From NCBI RefSeq assembly GCF_000213785.1, contig NC_015557.1, forward strand, positions 868,001 through 932,000: a stretch of DNA of 64,000 nt, read 5' to 3'. A program made the translations under genes and the position numbers. The notes under the pieces are model-generated. The model saw nothing but the letters and a program-made list of their open reading frames with translations, did no database searches and was not told the DNA's origin. Origin of the DNA: Hydrogenobaculum sp. 3684. GTDB taxonomy: Bacteria > Aquificota > Aquificia > Aquificales > Aquificaceae. This document shows positions 16,072 to 25,822 of the stretch, piece after piece; position 1 is the first letter of the stretch, and every line of letters starts with the position of its first letter.

Positions 16072-17439
16072 ATGAAAAAGAAACTTCTCTTGGCGATGGC
16101 AGTCTTAGGAGCTGCTGCTTGGCAAGGAGCCAATGCTATAGTTTTAAAGGCCAACGACAACGAATTTGCAAACGTAGGTCTTGAGCTTCAAATCTGGGCT
16201 CAAAACAATGGAAAAGTAACCGACAACGACCAAACTTCCAACAACTTTTCCGTCAACAACGCAAGGGTATACTTCTCAGGTCAAATCAACCCAATAGTCC
16301 AATTTGGCGCAGATTTGGATTTCGCAGACCACGACTACAGCGGTTTACCAGCTGATGGCACAGCAAGAGCTCACGAAGGCACAAGCTACACAAGAGTGTC
16401 AGATGCATTCATCAACTTCAAATTTATGCCAGAAGTTCAACTCATGGCAGGTCTATTTAGAGACCCAGTGTCAAGACTCTCCAACACAGATGAGTATACC
16501 TATGTAATACCCACTGGTTTTGGTTATGGGTTTGATACGGTGTGGAGTTACATCACTGGTGATAAGAGTGGTCTATTGGGCGGTAACAATGGCACTAACT
16601 ACGCTCTTGACAACCTCCTAAACCCATTCACACCTATTACGCTTGGTGATGATGTTCAAAATGCCAACAGAGATGCCGGTATAGCTTTATGGGGTAATGT
16701 GGCAGATACAATGCTCAAATACTATCTATTTGCTGCCAACGGCGCTTACGACTATCAAGCTGGCGCGAACGCAGAAGGCAATCTAAAGTATGGTGCAAGA
16801 GTAGAGTTTACACCTACAATGCTTGGATACAAAAACTCATCTGGTTTTGTAGATCAAGATACATTCTTGGGCGCTCTCAACAACCTAACAATAGGCCTTG
16901 GCTATGAACAACAAAAGTTAGATTGTAGCACTACCGCTAGTGCTTTGGACCAAGATCTGTGCGGATCTAACACCTCTCTTACACCGGAATACTACGATGT
17001 AGATGCCAACTGGGAACAAAAGTTTGGTGATTTTGTACCACAAATCCAACTTGGCTGGGCAGAAAAGAGAGATTTAATGGCCGGAGTTGGTGACAACGTA
17101 AAATCTGATGGCTATTATGCCCAACTTGCAGTTCTTTACGATCAAGTGGTAGGTCTTGGAAAACCAGGTATAGCCTTTAGATGGGAACAATCTAAGGTAG
17201 ATAATTATCCTTATCCTATCGGTAGCAAAAACCCCATTGATGTTACAGACGCCAAAATCGACAGATACAGCATATTTGTAAACTACTACATAGCTGGCGA
17301 AGCTGCTAAGTTGTCTCTTGGTGCTGATATCGTAGATCCAAACAGCAACTTAGAAGATGTTAATCTTAATCCTAATGGTAATTCTAACTATCTCAAAGAC
17401 TTCGCAGACTTTACACTCGCTCTTCAAACAGAGTTCTAA
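16072..17439 (+). CDS. Outer-membrane porin
   Basis: 455 residues with a signal peptide (KKKLLLAMAVLGAAAWQGANA). The beta-barrel sequence contains FSVNNARVYFSGQINPIVQFGADLDFAD and VSDAFINFKFMPEVQLMAGLFRDPVSR, as in phosphate-selective or OprP-like porins, and ends in the terminal Phe of ...LALQTEF. A strong promoter, a strong ribosome binding site and a clean terminator suggest an abundant protein. Its mature N-terminus is the best match for the porin relic at 1249. Substrate unknown. Confidence 0.8.
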   Translation: MKKKLLLAMAVLGAAAWQGANAIVLKANDNEFANVGLELQIWAQNNGKVTDNDQTSNNFSVNNARVYFSGQINPIVQFGADLDFADHDYSGLPADGTARAHEGTSYTRVSDAFINFKFMPEVQLMAGLFRDPVSRLSNTDEYTYVIPTGFGYGFDTVWSYITGDKSGLLGGNNGTNYALDNLLNPFTPITLGDDVQNANRDAGIALWGNVADTMLKYYLFAANGAYDYQAGANAEGNLKYGARVEFTPTMLGYKNSSGFVDQDTFLGALNNLTIGLGYEQQKLDCSTTASALDQDLCGSNTSLTPEYYDVDANWEQKFGDFVPQIQLGWAEKRDLMAGVGDNVKSDGYYAQLAVLYDQVVGLGKPGIAFRWEQSKVDNYPYPIGSKNPIDVTDAKIDRYSIFVNYYIAGEAAKLSLGADIVDPNSNLEDVNLNPNGNSNYLKDFADFTLALQTEF

Positions 17440-17461
17440 TATAGCTAATATAGCTTTCATA

Positions 17462-17482
17462 CCCCGCTTAGGCGGGGTTTTA
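17462..17482 (+). terminator. Intrinsic terminator of the porin gene
   Basis: CCCCGC-TTAG-GCGGGG followed by TTTTAT, 22 nt after the porin stop. Confidence 0.9.
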
Positions 17483-17489
17483 TAAATAT

Positions 17490-17849
17490 ATGAATAAGTT
17501 TGAAAATATCTTGCAAAATCAAGTTTGCACTGTAGAAGAAGCTATATCAAAGTATAAGGCTTTTAGAAAATCAAAAATTATTATCACCACAGAGTTTATC
17601 AAAAATCTTTATTATTACGCTGATTTATTTTACAAAATACTTACATCTACAAAATATCTAAATATATCAAACGAAGAACCTATAAAAGACTTGGCAAAAG
17701 CCCTTTGTTATATAAGCTCTCCTCGCAAAAGATTTCCTATCTTAGGTTATATAGAAGATTATAGACTTGTAAAATATGTATTTAGAAAGCATAGAGATTT
17801 TATAGATTCTTATTTAGAAACCAACAAGCTTCTTTTAAACGCATTTTAA
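17490..17849 (+). CDS. Small hypothetical protein, possibly DUF1232/YkvA-like
   Basis: 119 residues. The region ALCYISSPRKRFPILGYIEDYRLVKYVFRKH weakly recalls the DUF1232 core (an aromatic, then P-x-GYxDD). The membrane segment usual there is not obvious. No function is proposed. The ATG lies only 8 nt after the porin terminator with no ribosome binding site, so an own promoter or terminator read-through is needed. The codon pattern looks genuine. Confidence 0.5.
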   Translation: MNKFENILQNQVCTVEEAISKYKAFRKSKIIITTEFIKNLYYYADLFYKILTSTKYLNISNEEPIKDLAKALCYISSPRKRFPILGYIEDYRLVKYVFRKHRDFIDSYLETNKLLLNAF

Positions 17850-17869
17850 TCTTATAATAATCAAAATGT

Positions 17870-19415
17870 TATAATCAAAAGTATGAAGCTTTTACCAATA
17901 GGTATACAAACATTTAGAGATATAATAGAAGGTGGTTTTTCTATGTAGATAAAACACCCTTTATACCAAAGCTAACAAGCAAATATTACTTTCTATCCCG
18001 CCCCAGAAGGTTTGGAAAATCTCTTTTTCTTGATACATTAAAAGAAGCTTTCTCTGGAAACAAGGAGCTTTTTAAAGGACTTTATTTATACGATAATTGG
18101 AATTGGGAGAAAAGATATCCGGTGATAACTATAAACTTTACATCTGGGGTGATGAGCTCATCTCAATTACTCAAAAAAAATATACATCATATATTAGAAA
18201 CCAACGCAAAGCGTTATGAATTTAAATTTAGAAGAAAAAGAAGTTATAAACATCAAATTTGAAGAACTGATTACAAAAATATATCAAAAACACAACATGC
18301 CTGTGGTAGTGCTTGTTGATGAATACGATAAACCAATATTGGATGCGATAGAAAATATAGAAGTAGCAAGAGAAAATAGAGAAATATTGAAAGATTTTTA
18401 TTCGGTGTTAAAGGGTATGGATCCTTATCTAAAGCTTGTATTTCTTACAGGTGTATCAAGGTTTTCTAAGGTATCAATCTTTAGTGGATTAAACCAGCTT
18501 CAGGATATTACTTTAAATGAAGAGTTTTCAACAGTATGCGGTTATACCCAATCTGAGCTTGAAAGTGTATTTGAAGATAGATTAAAGGATTTTGATAAAG
18601 ATAAGATAAAAGTCTGGTACAACGGCTATAGTTGGCTTGGAGAAAGAGTTTACAATCCTTTTGATATATTACTTCTTTTTTCAGAAAAAAGGTTTAGAGC
18701 CTTTTGGTTTGAGACAGGAACACCTACATTCCTTATTAAGATGTTTATGAAAAATAGATACTACATACCAGAGCTTGAAAACTTGGAAGTAGGAGATGAG
18801 ATTCTATCAAATCTTGATGTTGATAATATAAGGGTAGAAAATCTTTTGTTTCAAGCTGGTTATCTTACAATAAAAGAGTTTTTAGAAGAAGATGGGGTGT
18901 ATATACTATCTTATCCAAACTTAGAAGTAAGAAAAAGCTTAAACAACGCCCTTCTTATATATTTAGATTTCGATGCTAGCAAGATAACCAAAACAGAGCT
19001 TAATATAAAACAAATTCTTAAAGAGAAAAATATAGACAAACTAAAAGATGCTATATACACATTCTTTGCAAGCATACCCCATGATTGGTATAGGAAAAAC
19101 GATATAGACTCATACGAGGGTTTTTATGCATCCATCGTATATGCTCTTTTTAACGGAGCAGGGCTAAATGTGATAGCAGAAGACAACACAAACAAAGGCC
19201 AGATAGATTTAAGCGTCTTTAACCAGGACAGCGTTTATATACTAGAGTTTAAGGTGGTAGAAGACAAAGAGGAAGGCGTTGCTTTAAAACAGATAAAAGA
19301 AAAAAGATATTATGAGAAGTACATAGACAAATATAATGATATATACCTAATAGGTATAGAGTTTAGTAAAAAGGATAAGAACATAGTGGGTTTTGAGTGG
19401 GAAAAGTATAATTAA
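17870..19415 (+). pseudogene. Frameshifted second copy of the AAA-ATPase-like / PD-(D/E)XK gene
   Basis: A TATAAT box (17870-17875) and ATG 17883 open the same start as the 13465 gene. At 17940 one base is missing compared with that copy (TTTTTCTATG against TTTTTACTATG), giving a stop two codons later. The other frame continues through the P-loop [15 protein letters not shown]. Near 18220 an extra T (GAATTTAAATTT) shifts the frame back into the long intact frame 18216-19415, which keeps LVDEYDKP and the nuclease-like end. A -1 and a later +1 change thus destroy the start but leave a 399-residue C-terminal frame. It could still be expressed from an internal start. Confidence 0.8.
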
Positions 19416-19418
19416 GCA

Positions 19419-20759
19419 TCAAATAGCTATATCAATAGCTTCCATTATATGGCTTACACCAAAAAGTTCAAGATCTGTCTTAGGTAAATCTTTTATTGAG
19501 CTTTTAGGCAAAACAACCTTTTTTATACCAAAGCGCTCTAGCTCTTTTAGTCTTGCTTCCACATGATGCACAGCTCTTATCTCACCACCTAAGCCGAGTT
19601 CTCCAAAGATAGCTGTATCTTTTGATATAGGTTTTTCTTTTTTTGAAGAAGCTATAGCTATAGCGATAGCCAAATCACAGGCTGGTTCTTGTATCTCAAT
19701 GCCACTAACTACATTTACATAAACATCTGAATCTCTTGTAAAAATCCTCGCTTCTTTTTCAAGCACACCAAGAATTATGGCAAGTCTATTTACATCAAAA
19801 CCTTGAGTTTTACGCTGAGGGGTGGTGTATAGAGCTTTTAGGACAAGAGCTTGAATCTCTACAAGTATTGGCTTTGTGCCTTCGGTATGGGGAAATATTA
19901 CAGAACCTATGGCGTTTTCTTTTCTTTCACTCAAGAAAAACAAAGAAGGCTCTAACACTTCTGTAAGCCCTCTATCTTCCATCTTAAAGACAGCCATTTC
20001 ACCTGTAGCTCCATATCTATTTTTTAAAATCATTAAAACTCTGTAAAGGTTAAAGCGCTCTCCTTCAAATTGACATACGGTATCCACTATGTGCTCCAAT
20101 ACCTTTGGTCCAGCTATAGCACCTTCTTTATTTATATGCCCCACTATAAAACAGGGTATAGCGCTACTTTTACAAAATTCCACAAGTTTAAAAGTAGATT
20201 CCCTCACTTGAGCCACAGATCCCGGCGAAGACTCCAAAGCGTTGGTATACATTGTTTGTATAGAGTCTATTATGAGAGCTTTGGCGTTGTATTCTTTTGC
20301 ACAAGATATTATATGCTCTATATTTGTAGAATTTAATATATATAGATTTGATGAGTTTATATCCATTCTGCTCGCTCTTATAGATATTTGAGAGGAAGAC
20401 TCTTCCCCAGAAGCGTATATCACAACATGTTCTCTTGACATAAAATCTGCTATTTTTAATAAAAGCGTAGATTTTCCAATACCAGGCTCACCGCTTAAAA
20501 GTATCACCTGCCCTTTTACAATCCCACCGCCTAAAGCCATATCAAGGGTTTTATAGCCAGTGGAAGTCCTAAAAAGTTGTTCTTTTTCTATATCCACAAG
20601 TTTTGTAGGCTTTTCAAAAGATTTAACTATATTTTCTGATATGGTGAGCTTTTCTTCTACAACAGAATTCCATTCACCACAAGCACTACACCTACCAACC
20701 CATTTTATATAAGTTTGACCGCAGTTTTGACATACGTAAGTGGTTTTTTCCTTCGCCAT
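19419..20759 (-). CDS. radA: DNA repair protein RadA (Sms)
   Basis: 446 residues. An N-terminal C4 zinc finger (CQNCGQTY ... CSACGEW), a RecA-like ATPase with Walker A GEPGIGKST, a KNRYG motif characteristic of RadA, and a C-terminal Lon-protease-like domain. It promotes branch migration in recombination. Last gene of the minus-strand run that begins with ndk. It overlaps the preceding gene by one base and ends 3 bp from the convergent pseudogene. Confidence 0.95.
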   Translation of the reverse strand: MAKEKTTYVCQNCGQTYIKWVGRCSACGEWNSVVEEKLTISENIVKSFEKPTKLVDIEKEQLFRTSTGYKTLDMALGGGIVKGQVILLSGEPGIGKSTLLLKIADFMSREHVVIYASGEESSSQISIRASRMDINSSNLYILNSTNIEHIISCAKEYNAKALIIDSIQTMYTNALESSPGSVAQVRESTFKLVEFCKSSAIPCFIVGHINKEGAIAGPKVLEHIVDTVCQFEGERFNLYRVLMILKNRYGATGEMAVFKMEDRGLTEVLEPSLFFLSERKENAIGSVIFPHTEGTKPILVEIQALVLKALYTTPQRKTQGFDVNRLAIILGVLEKEARIFTRDSDVYVNVVSGIEIQEPACDLAIAIAIASSKKEKPISKDTAIFGELGLGGEIRAVHHVEARLKELERFGIKKVVLPKSSIKDLPKTDLELFGVSHIMEAIDIAI

Positions 20760-21493
20760 CAGATTACCTTTAAAATTATAAAATAGTATAATATACCAAG
20801 ATATTCTCTAATGGCTTTCGTAGAGTTTTCCAAATCTGACATATTTGGCAAAAAGCTCCTTATGTTGTATCTTAGGTCCTCTTTGTAATCTACAGGATAA
20901 GGTATTACGTTTTTAAAAAATCTATCAAAAAGCATCTTTGCTCTTGGCATATGATAGGCAGATGTTACAAGTATTATACTGTCGCAATCTGGTGTTATGT
21001 AGCGAGTACATACCTTATAGCTTTGGGCTGCGTTTTGCATAGTATCTTTGCTTTTAACATCTTCATATATATTTCCTATATCTATAGCGTTTATAAGCTT
21101 TACTATAGGTGTATTTTTAGGAAGGTATTTTATATCAATACCAGAGAGTATGAGAGGAATTTTTGTCTTATAAGACAGATAAACACCTGCCAAAAGCCTT
21201 TTAACAGTTTCACCAGATAAGTTGCCGTTTTTGTAATACCCACCACCAAGTACAACTATCGCGTTGGCGTTTAAAAAGCCTTTTGGTTGACTGTAGGTAT
21301 GCTCCAAAGGCGTTATAAGAGCATCTTTTACAGGGGTTATAGAAAGAAGATAAAGAAGTATACTCATACCAAATGAGAGTATTTTTATTTTCTTATTTCT
21401 AACAAAAAAGCTTACAAAGAAAAACGTTATTATAAAAATACCGGGAGGTATTAGAATGGAAGTTAAAATTTTTTTAAAAAGGAAAAATATCAT
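20759..21493 (-). CDS. DUF218/ElyC-SanA family membrane protein
   Basis: 244 residues. Two N-terminal membrane helices, then a DUF218 domain with AIVVLGGGYYKNGNLSGETVKRLLAG and LVTSAYHMPRAKMLF. Family members such as ElyC and SanA affect envelope and peptidoglycan precursor metabolism. It overlaps exbD by 4 bp, and radA by 1. Confidence 0.8.
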   Translation of the reverse strand: MIFFLFKKILTSILIPPGIFIITFFFVSFFVRNKKIKILSFGMSILLYLLSITPVKDALITPLEHTYSQPKGFLNANAIVVLGGGYYKNGNLSGETVKRLLAGVYLSYKTKIPLILSGIDIKYLPKNTPIVKLINAIDIGNIYEDVKSKDTMQNAAQSYKVCTRYITPDCDSIILVTSAYHMPRAKMLFDRFFKNVIPYPVDYKEDLRYNIRSFLPNMSDLENSTKAIREYLGILYYFIILKVI

Positions 21494-21912
21494 CTTTTCA
21501 TACGAGTAGCTATGAGGATGTTTTTAATGCCGTTTTGCTTGGCTACATCCATAAGAGCTACTACGTACTTTTCTAAAGTGTTTTCATCGGCTTCTATGAT
21601 GAGGTCGTTTATAGGTTGGTTGTTTACTTTAGTGTTTTGAATGGCGTTTTGAATATCTGTAAGAGTTACATATTGGCCGTTGAGTATATATTGACCGTTT
21701 GGCAATATTTCAACCCTCATAGTTTGTACAACGGTTTTTTTACCTGTTTGAGCCTGAGGAAGTTTTACCGCTAAAAATACCATTGGAGATTGAAAAGCAA
21801 GGATTGCCAAGAATAAAAACACAGCCAAAAGAGTATCCACCAGAGGAACTACATCTACATACGTCCTCTCTTCTATAGACATGCCTATCTTTGCTTTTTT
21901 TCTTAAATTCAT
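21490..21912 (-). CDS. ExbD/TolR-type proton-channel subunit
   Basis: 140 residues. One N-terminal membrane helix carrying the conserved Asp (VDVVPLVDTLLAVFLFLAI) and a periplasmic domain (VEILPNGQYILNGQ). With the ExbB/TolQ-like protein upstream (2 bp between the genes) it should form the proton-driven motor that powers TonB- or Tol-type envelope work. Confidence 0.88.
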   Translation of the reverse strand: MNLRKKAKIGMSIEERTYVDVVPLVDTLLAVFLFLAILAFQSPMVFLAVKLPQAQTGKKTVVQTMRVEILPNGQYILNGQYVTLTDIQNAIQNTKVNNQPINDLIIEADENTLEKYVVALMDVAKQNGIKNILIATRMKR

Positions 21913-21914
21913 TT

Positions 21915-22535
21915 TTATCCCTCCGATATGGCGTCTATTATCTCTTTTACTTCTGTTTCTATTTTAGATACTATACGATTTTCTACGGCTTTGTAAACCC
22001 AGTAAAAAAATAAAGCTGGTATAGCCACCGCAAGCCCTGTAGCCGCTGCTGTAAGAGCTTCGCTTATACCGTTTGCCAAAAGATACATAGCAGATTGGGT
22101 TTCAGAAGTAGAGAATGCCGCAAAAACCTTTATAAGACCTGTTATGGTACCAAATAATCCTAAAAGCGGAGATACCGAAGCTACTGTAGAAAGTAAAACC
22201 AAATTTTTATCTGCATCCGATATTACATAAGAAAAAGCATCTTCTGCAATTCTATTTAACTGATAGGAGTCTCTTCTTCCTTTTAGATAGGCTTTTAAAA
22301 GCGATAAAAAAGCCTTTGAAGCGTTTGTGTCTTGAGTTTCAAGCATTTTAACAGCAGCATCTATATTTCTACCAAGTATAAGAGCTTTTATCTGAGCGTA
22401 TCCTTTTGGCAAAAATCTGCTTAGTCTAAGAGAGAAAGCCCTTTCTAATATAATAGCCCAAGATATAATAGAAAGTACCAAAAGAGGATATATTACTATA
22501 CCACCCCTTTGAATTATTATCATAATATCATCCAT
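21915..22535 (-). CDS. ExbB/TolQ/MotA-type proton-channel subunit
   Basis: 206 residues from ATG 22535, which follows a GGAGG site lying inside the end of the TPR gene. Three membrane helices, with the family core STVASVSPLLGLFGTITGLIKVF and ISEALTAAATGLAVAIPALFFY. Partner of the ExbD/TolR-like protein next door. No TonB, TolA, TolB or Pal gene is in the window. Confidence 0.88.
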   Translation of the reverse strand: MDDIMIIIQRGGIVIYPLLVLSIISWAIILERAFSLRLSRFLPKGYAQIKALILGRNIDAAVKMLETQDTNASKAFLSLLKAYLKGRRDSYQLNRIAEDAFSYVISDADKNLVLLSTVASVSPLLGLFGTITGLIKVFAAFSTSETQSAMYLLANGISEALTAAATGLAVAIPALFFYWVYKAVENRIVSKIETEVKEIIDAISEG

Positions 22536-22536
22536 C

Positions 22537-25209
22537 TTAACCTCCAATGTTTAAAAGATTTTTGTTTTTACAAGCCGGTAAACGGCGTTTAAGGCTTTTT
22601 ACATAATACAGCTCTTGATTGGACAGAGAATTCATGTTTAGCTTATCCAAAAGACAAGAAGCATCTTCGTAAGCGTGCATACTTATCAAAATCTTTGAGG
22701 CTTTTAATATAGAATCCTTATACATATCCTGCTCGTTTGGAGTAAGTATGACAACGCTAACATATTCTTTTAAAGCCTTATTTTTATCACCCTGAGAAAG
22801 ATAATAGTTTCCTAACTCATAGAAAGCCTTAGCCCTTATGGAAGGATCTTGCGAATTTGATGCAAACTTAAGAAGGCTTGGATCTTTGAAGGTATTAAAA
22901 GCCTCTAAAGCCAAAGCCCTCACTTTATCATCTTGGTATTGGGATATAAGTCTATTTAGTATATCCTTTGCTTTGTTTAACATATGGTTTGATATGTATA
23001 TCTCGTAAGCGTGTATCAAGTCTTTTTCATCACCGGTAGAATATATAGCGGCAGCTTTGTTTATATGCCCTTCTTTTAAATATAAATCTGCCAAGAGTTC
23101 CTTTGCCTTTTCTTTAGTTTCTCCTTGAGCGTTGTCTATTACGTTTATAAGAAGCTCCTCTTTTTTGTGAGGATCTAGTTCTAACATAGCCATTTTTAGC
23201 ATAGCCCTGTAGCGAGGACCACCAACTATAGTGGATAAGAGGTTGTAAGCTTCTTCTTTTTTACCTTGCTTTATATAAATGTTTGCAAGCTGATACTTTA
23301 GATCTTCAGAAAGGGGGTTATTTTTATATCTTTCTATAAACTGCTTTATGGCCACTTCCAAATTCTTAGAAGGATTTTTAATGCGAGAAGATATAATATC
23401 GTAAGAAGCTTCCATAGCCTCTTTTGAGTTTGGATAGTTTTCCACTACCTTTTGATAATAGTAAATGGCTTTGTTGATATCGCCTAAATTGTAGTAAGCA
23501 TCGCCAAGCTTAAGAAGCGCCCTCGCTCCAAAGCGTTCGGAAGAAACTATTTCTTTAAAATATCTTATAGCATCTTGATAATCATCTTGTATAAAGTAAG
23601 AAAGCCCATAAAGATATTTGGCTTCAGCAGTGGTTGGTTTTAACACTTCCCTTGCTTTAGCGGGTTCATCTATAGATAAGTAAGCTTTGGCAAGAAGTAT
23701 CCTTTCGTCATAGGTAGATGGGTTTTCTAAAAGCCTTATGACGTCTTTATAATCTCCCATGTTAAAATAGACTATAGCCCTATAGTATCTGCTTGTGAAG
23801 TAAGTTAAAGCTTTTTGATAGTCTCCAAGCTTGAAATAATACCATCCTTCATAGTAGTTGTGAAGCTCAGTATAGCGTTTGAAACCTTCGCTTCTTAAAA
23901 GATTTCTAAGGGCTATGAGATGTTTAGTATAATAATAGCTCTCTGCAAGCCATTTGTAATAAAACTCATCGTGGTTTGGCATCATTTGTAAAATATTTAT
24001 AGCATCTTTATAGTCTTTGGCTTTTACACAAGCATAAACTGCATCCTTATAGTCTTTTATCTTTAGGAATAAAAGCTTTGCATAGTTGTAATCACCGTTG
24101 TTGTAAGCTTGGACCGCCGCTAACTTTGTAAGGATACTGTATTTGTTGTTTGATAGGATAGAAGCAACGGCTGCGCCTTTAGGACTTTCTTCGCCTATAA
24201 GAGCATATAGGTTTAAAGCCAAATCAGAACCAGGGTAAAGATTTTCTATCATTACAGCTTTTTCTAAGGCTTTTTCGTATTTTTTATTTTTCAAATCTAT
24301 CAAAGCAAGGTAATAAAGGGCTTTATACCTTAGGCTGTAAGGAAGAGAGTAGTTTGTGTATATGGTCTCAAAAATTTGCTTTGCTATGTCGTATTTTTTA
24401 GAAAAGTAGTTTATAATACCAGACCTAAAAAATAGGCTATTTTGATAATAACCAGGTATTATGATACCTTGGATAAAATCGTTTATATAAGAGCAGTAAT
24501 TTTTAAAAACAAACTCACTACAATCTACAGTGGAGTACCTACCACCATTTTTTATAGCAAACACAGTTTCCCAAAGCTTTTTATGATAAGTGGGGGAATT
24601 TATAAAAACTGGTTTTTGATTGAGCTTCAAACTAAGAGCATAATAACCTTCACAGGCACTTTGCTGATACATAGAAGTGTATTTACAAGAGTTATAAAAC
24701 ATATCCCTTGCAGAAAGCTCGTTGTTTTCTTTTAGCCTTGTCATACCCATTACGTAGTATCCCATTGGAAGGTAAGGTGAATAAGTATATTTTAAAAGCC
24801 TTTGAAAATTTCTCTCAACACCTTTATAATCACCGCTTAGATAATCAGATACCATGCTTGAGTAATCTGCTACATCATCCGGCTCGCCACAGCTTATAAA
24901 AGAGGAGTTTTTTAGCTTTTGGACTGGAGTAAGTTCCATATAAGCAGGGGCTTGGAGCACCTCACCACTTAAATCAAGCTCTTTAAAAGAAGGGGCTCTT
25001 AGCTTAGCTGGTGGTTCTAAGGGTGGTTTGTCTATGTTAAATTGGCTTATCACCTGGACGTTTAAATTTAATTGATGGGGAATTCCTGTTTTATTGGAAG
25101 ATGCTTGTTCTTGTTTTAGCTCTTTTATATTTATCTTTGTGGGGTCCGTAGCAAAAGACGCTACTATAAAAAATATAAATAAGCTAAATAGCCCTATGCG
25201 CTTCAGCAT
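22537..25209 (-). CDS. Large secreted TPR-repeat protein linked to ExbBD
   Basis: 890 residues. A signal peptide (LKRIGLFSLFIFFIVASFA), a Pro-rich stretch (near 70-90), then a long series of tetratricopeptide repeats to the C-terminus (for example ALLKLGDAYYNLGDINKAIYYYQKVVENYPNS). TPR arrays are protein-binding scaffolds. Secretion and its place before an ExbB/ExbD pair suggest a periplasmic partner of that motor, comparable in position to CpoB of Tol-Pal, though much longer. It overlaps the phosphatase gene by 26 bp. Confidence 0.8.
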   Translation of the reverse strand: MLKRIGLFSLFIFFIVASFATDPTKINIKELKQEQASSNKTGIPHQLNLNVQVISQFNIDKPPLEPPAKLRAPSFKELDLSGEVLQAPAYMELTPVQKLKNSSFISCGEPDDVADYSSMVSDYLSGDYKGVERNFQRLLKYTYSPYLPMGYYVMGMTRLKENNELSARDMFYNSCKYTSMYQQSACEGYYALSLKLNQKPVFINSPTYHKKLWETVFAIKNGGRYSTVDCSEFVFKNYCSYINDFIQGIIIPGYYQNSLFFRSGIINYFSKKYDIAKQIFETIYTNYSLPYSLRYKALYYLALIDLKNKKYEKALEKAVMIENLYPGSDLALNLYALIGEESPKGAAVASILSNNKYSILTKLAAVQAYNNGDYNYAKLLFLKIKDYKDAVYACVKAKDYKDAINILQMMPNHDEFYYKWLAESYYYTKHLIALRNLLRSEGFKRYTELHNYYEGWYYFKLGDYQKALTYFTSRYYRAIVYFNMGDYKDVIRLLENPSTYDERILLAKAYLSIDEPAKAREVLKPTTAEAKYLYGLSYFIQDDYQDAIRYFKEIVSSERFGARALLKLGDAYYNLGDINKAIYYYQKVVENYPNSKEAMEASYDIISSRIKNPSKNLEVAIKQFIERYKNNPLSEDLKYQLANIYIKQGKKEEAYNLLSTIVGGPRYRAMLKMAMLELDPHKKEELLINVIDNAQGETKEKAKELLADLYLKEGHINKAAAIYSTGDEKDLIHAYEIYISNHMLNKAKDILNRLISQYQDDKVRALALEAFNTFKDPSLLKFASNSQDPSIRAKAFYELGNYYLSQGDKNKALKEYVSVVILTPNEQDMYKDSILKASKILISMHAYEDASCLLDKLNMNSLSNQELYYVKSLKRRLPACKNKNLLNIGG

Positions 25210-25822
25210 ATAATTCTCCTAAATGACAGCTTATATTTAGCTTTTGAATTATATCTTGCTCTCCCAAACTCAAAATAGAATAAGAGGCGTTATCGCATCC
25301 AAAAGCCCAAAAGTGAGACAAATCAATACCAAGCACAGCACAGTAAAACACCCTCATAGGTACCGAGTGAGAAACTGCTATTATAGTTTTATCCTTGTAT
25401 GTGGCTTTTATGAAAGATATAAAATCTACCGTTCTATCAAAAACCTCTTTTAAAGATTCCCCTTTTGGAAATCTTATCTTATGAGGAGCCTTCATCCAAG
25501 TTTCAAAATCTTCTTTGTATTTTTTTTCTATATCATCCACAAGCTCACCAGCCCATTCTCCGTGGTCTATCTCAATGAGCCTTTGATCTAAGATAATATC
25601 TTTACCGATGGCATCCCCTATGGCTTGGGCGGTTTTTCTTGTTCTAGTAAGAGGAGATGAATATATAGCCTCTACATGTGGAAACTCTTTTTTTATATGG
25701 ATGGCCAAAGCCTTTGCCTGAAGCTCACCTCTTTGTGAGAGATCTGGATCTAAAATCCCTTGATACCTTCCTATGGGATTCCACTGACTTTCGGCGTGTC
25801 TTACAAGAATCAATCTACACAT
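25184..25822 (-). CDS. Histidine phosphatase (PGM-like), probable phosphoserine phosphatase
   Basis: 212 residues. Catalytic LVRHAESQWN, YSSPLTRTRKTAQ, IDHGEWAG and the second His in VSHSVPMRVF. It looks like cofactor-dependent phosphoglycerate mutase, but homologues in Hydrogenobacter were shown to be metal-independent phosphoserine phosphatases. The gene overlaps by 13 bp a class V aminotransferase that could supply phosphoserine, so a role in serine synthesis is the better guess. A phosphoglycerate mutase role or cobalamin phosphatase (CobC) cannot be excluded. Confidence 0.7.
   Translation of the reverse strand: MCRLILVRHAESQWNPIGRYQGILDPDLSQRGELQAKALAIHIKKEFPHVEAIYSSPLTRTRKTAQAIGDAIGKDIILDQRLIEIDHGEWAGELVDDIEKKYKEDFETWMKAPHKIRFPKGESLKEVFDRTVDFISFIKATYKDKTIIAVSHSVPMRVFYCAVLGIDLSHFWAFGCDNASYSILSLGEQDIIQKLNISCHLGELYAEAHRAI

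Noticed and set aside
24442-24899. Plus-strand frames inside the TPR gene
   Set aside because: Antisense shadows without ribosome binding sites or recognisable motifs.
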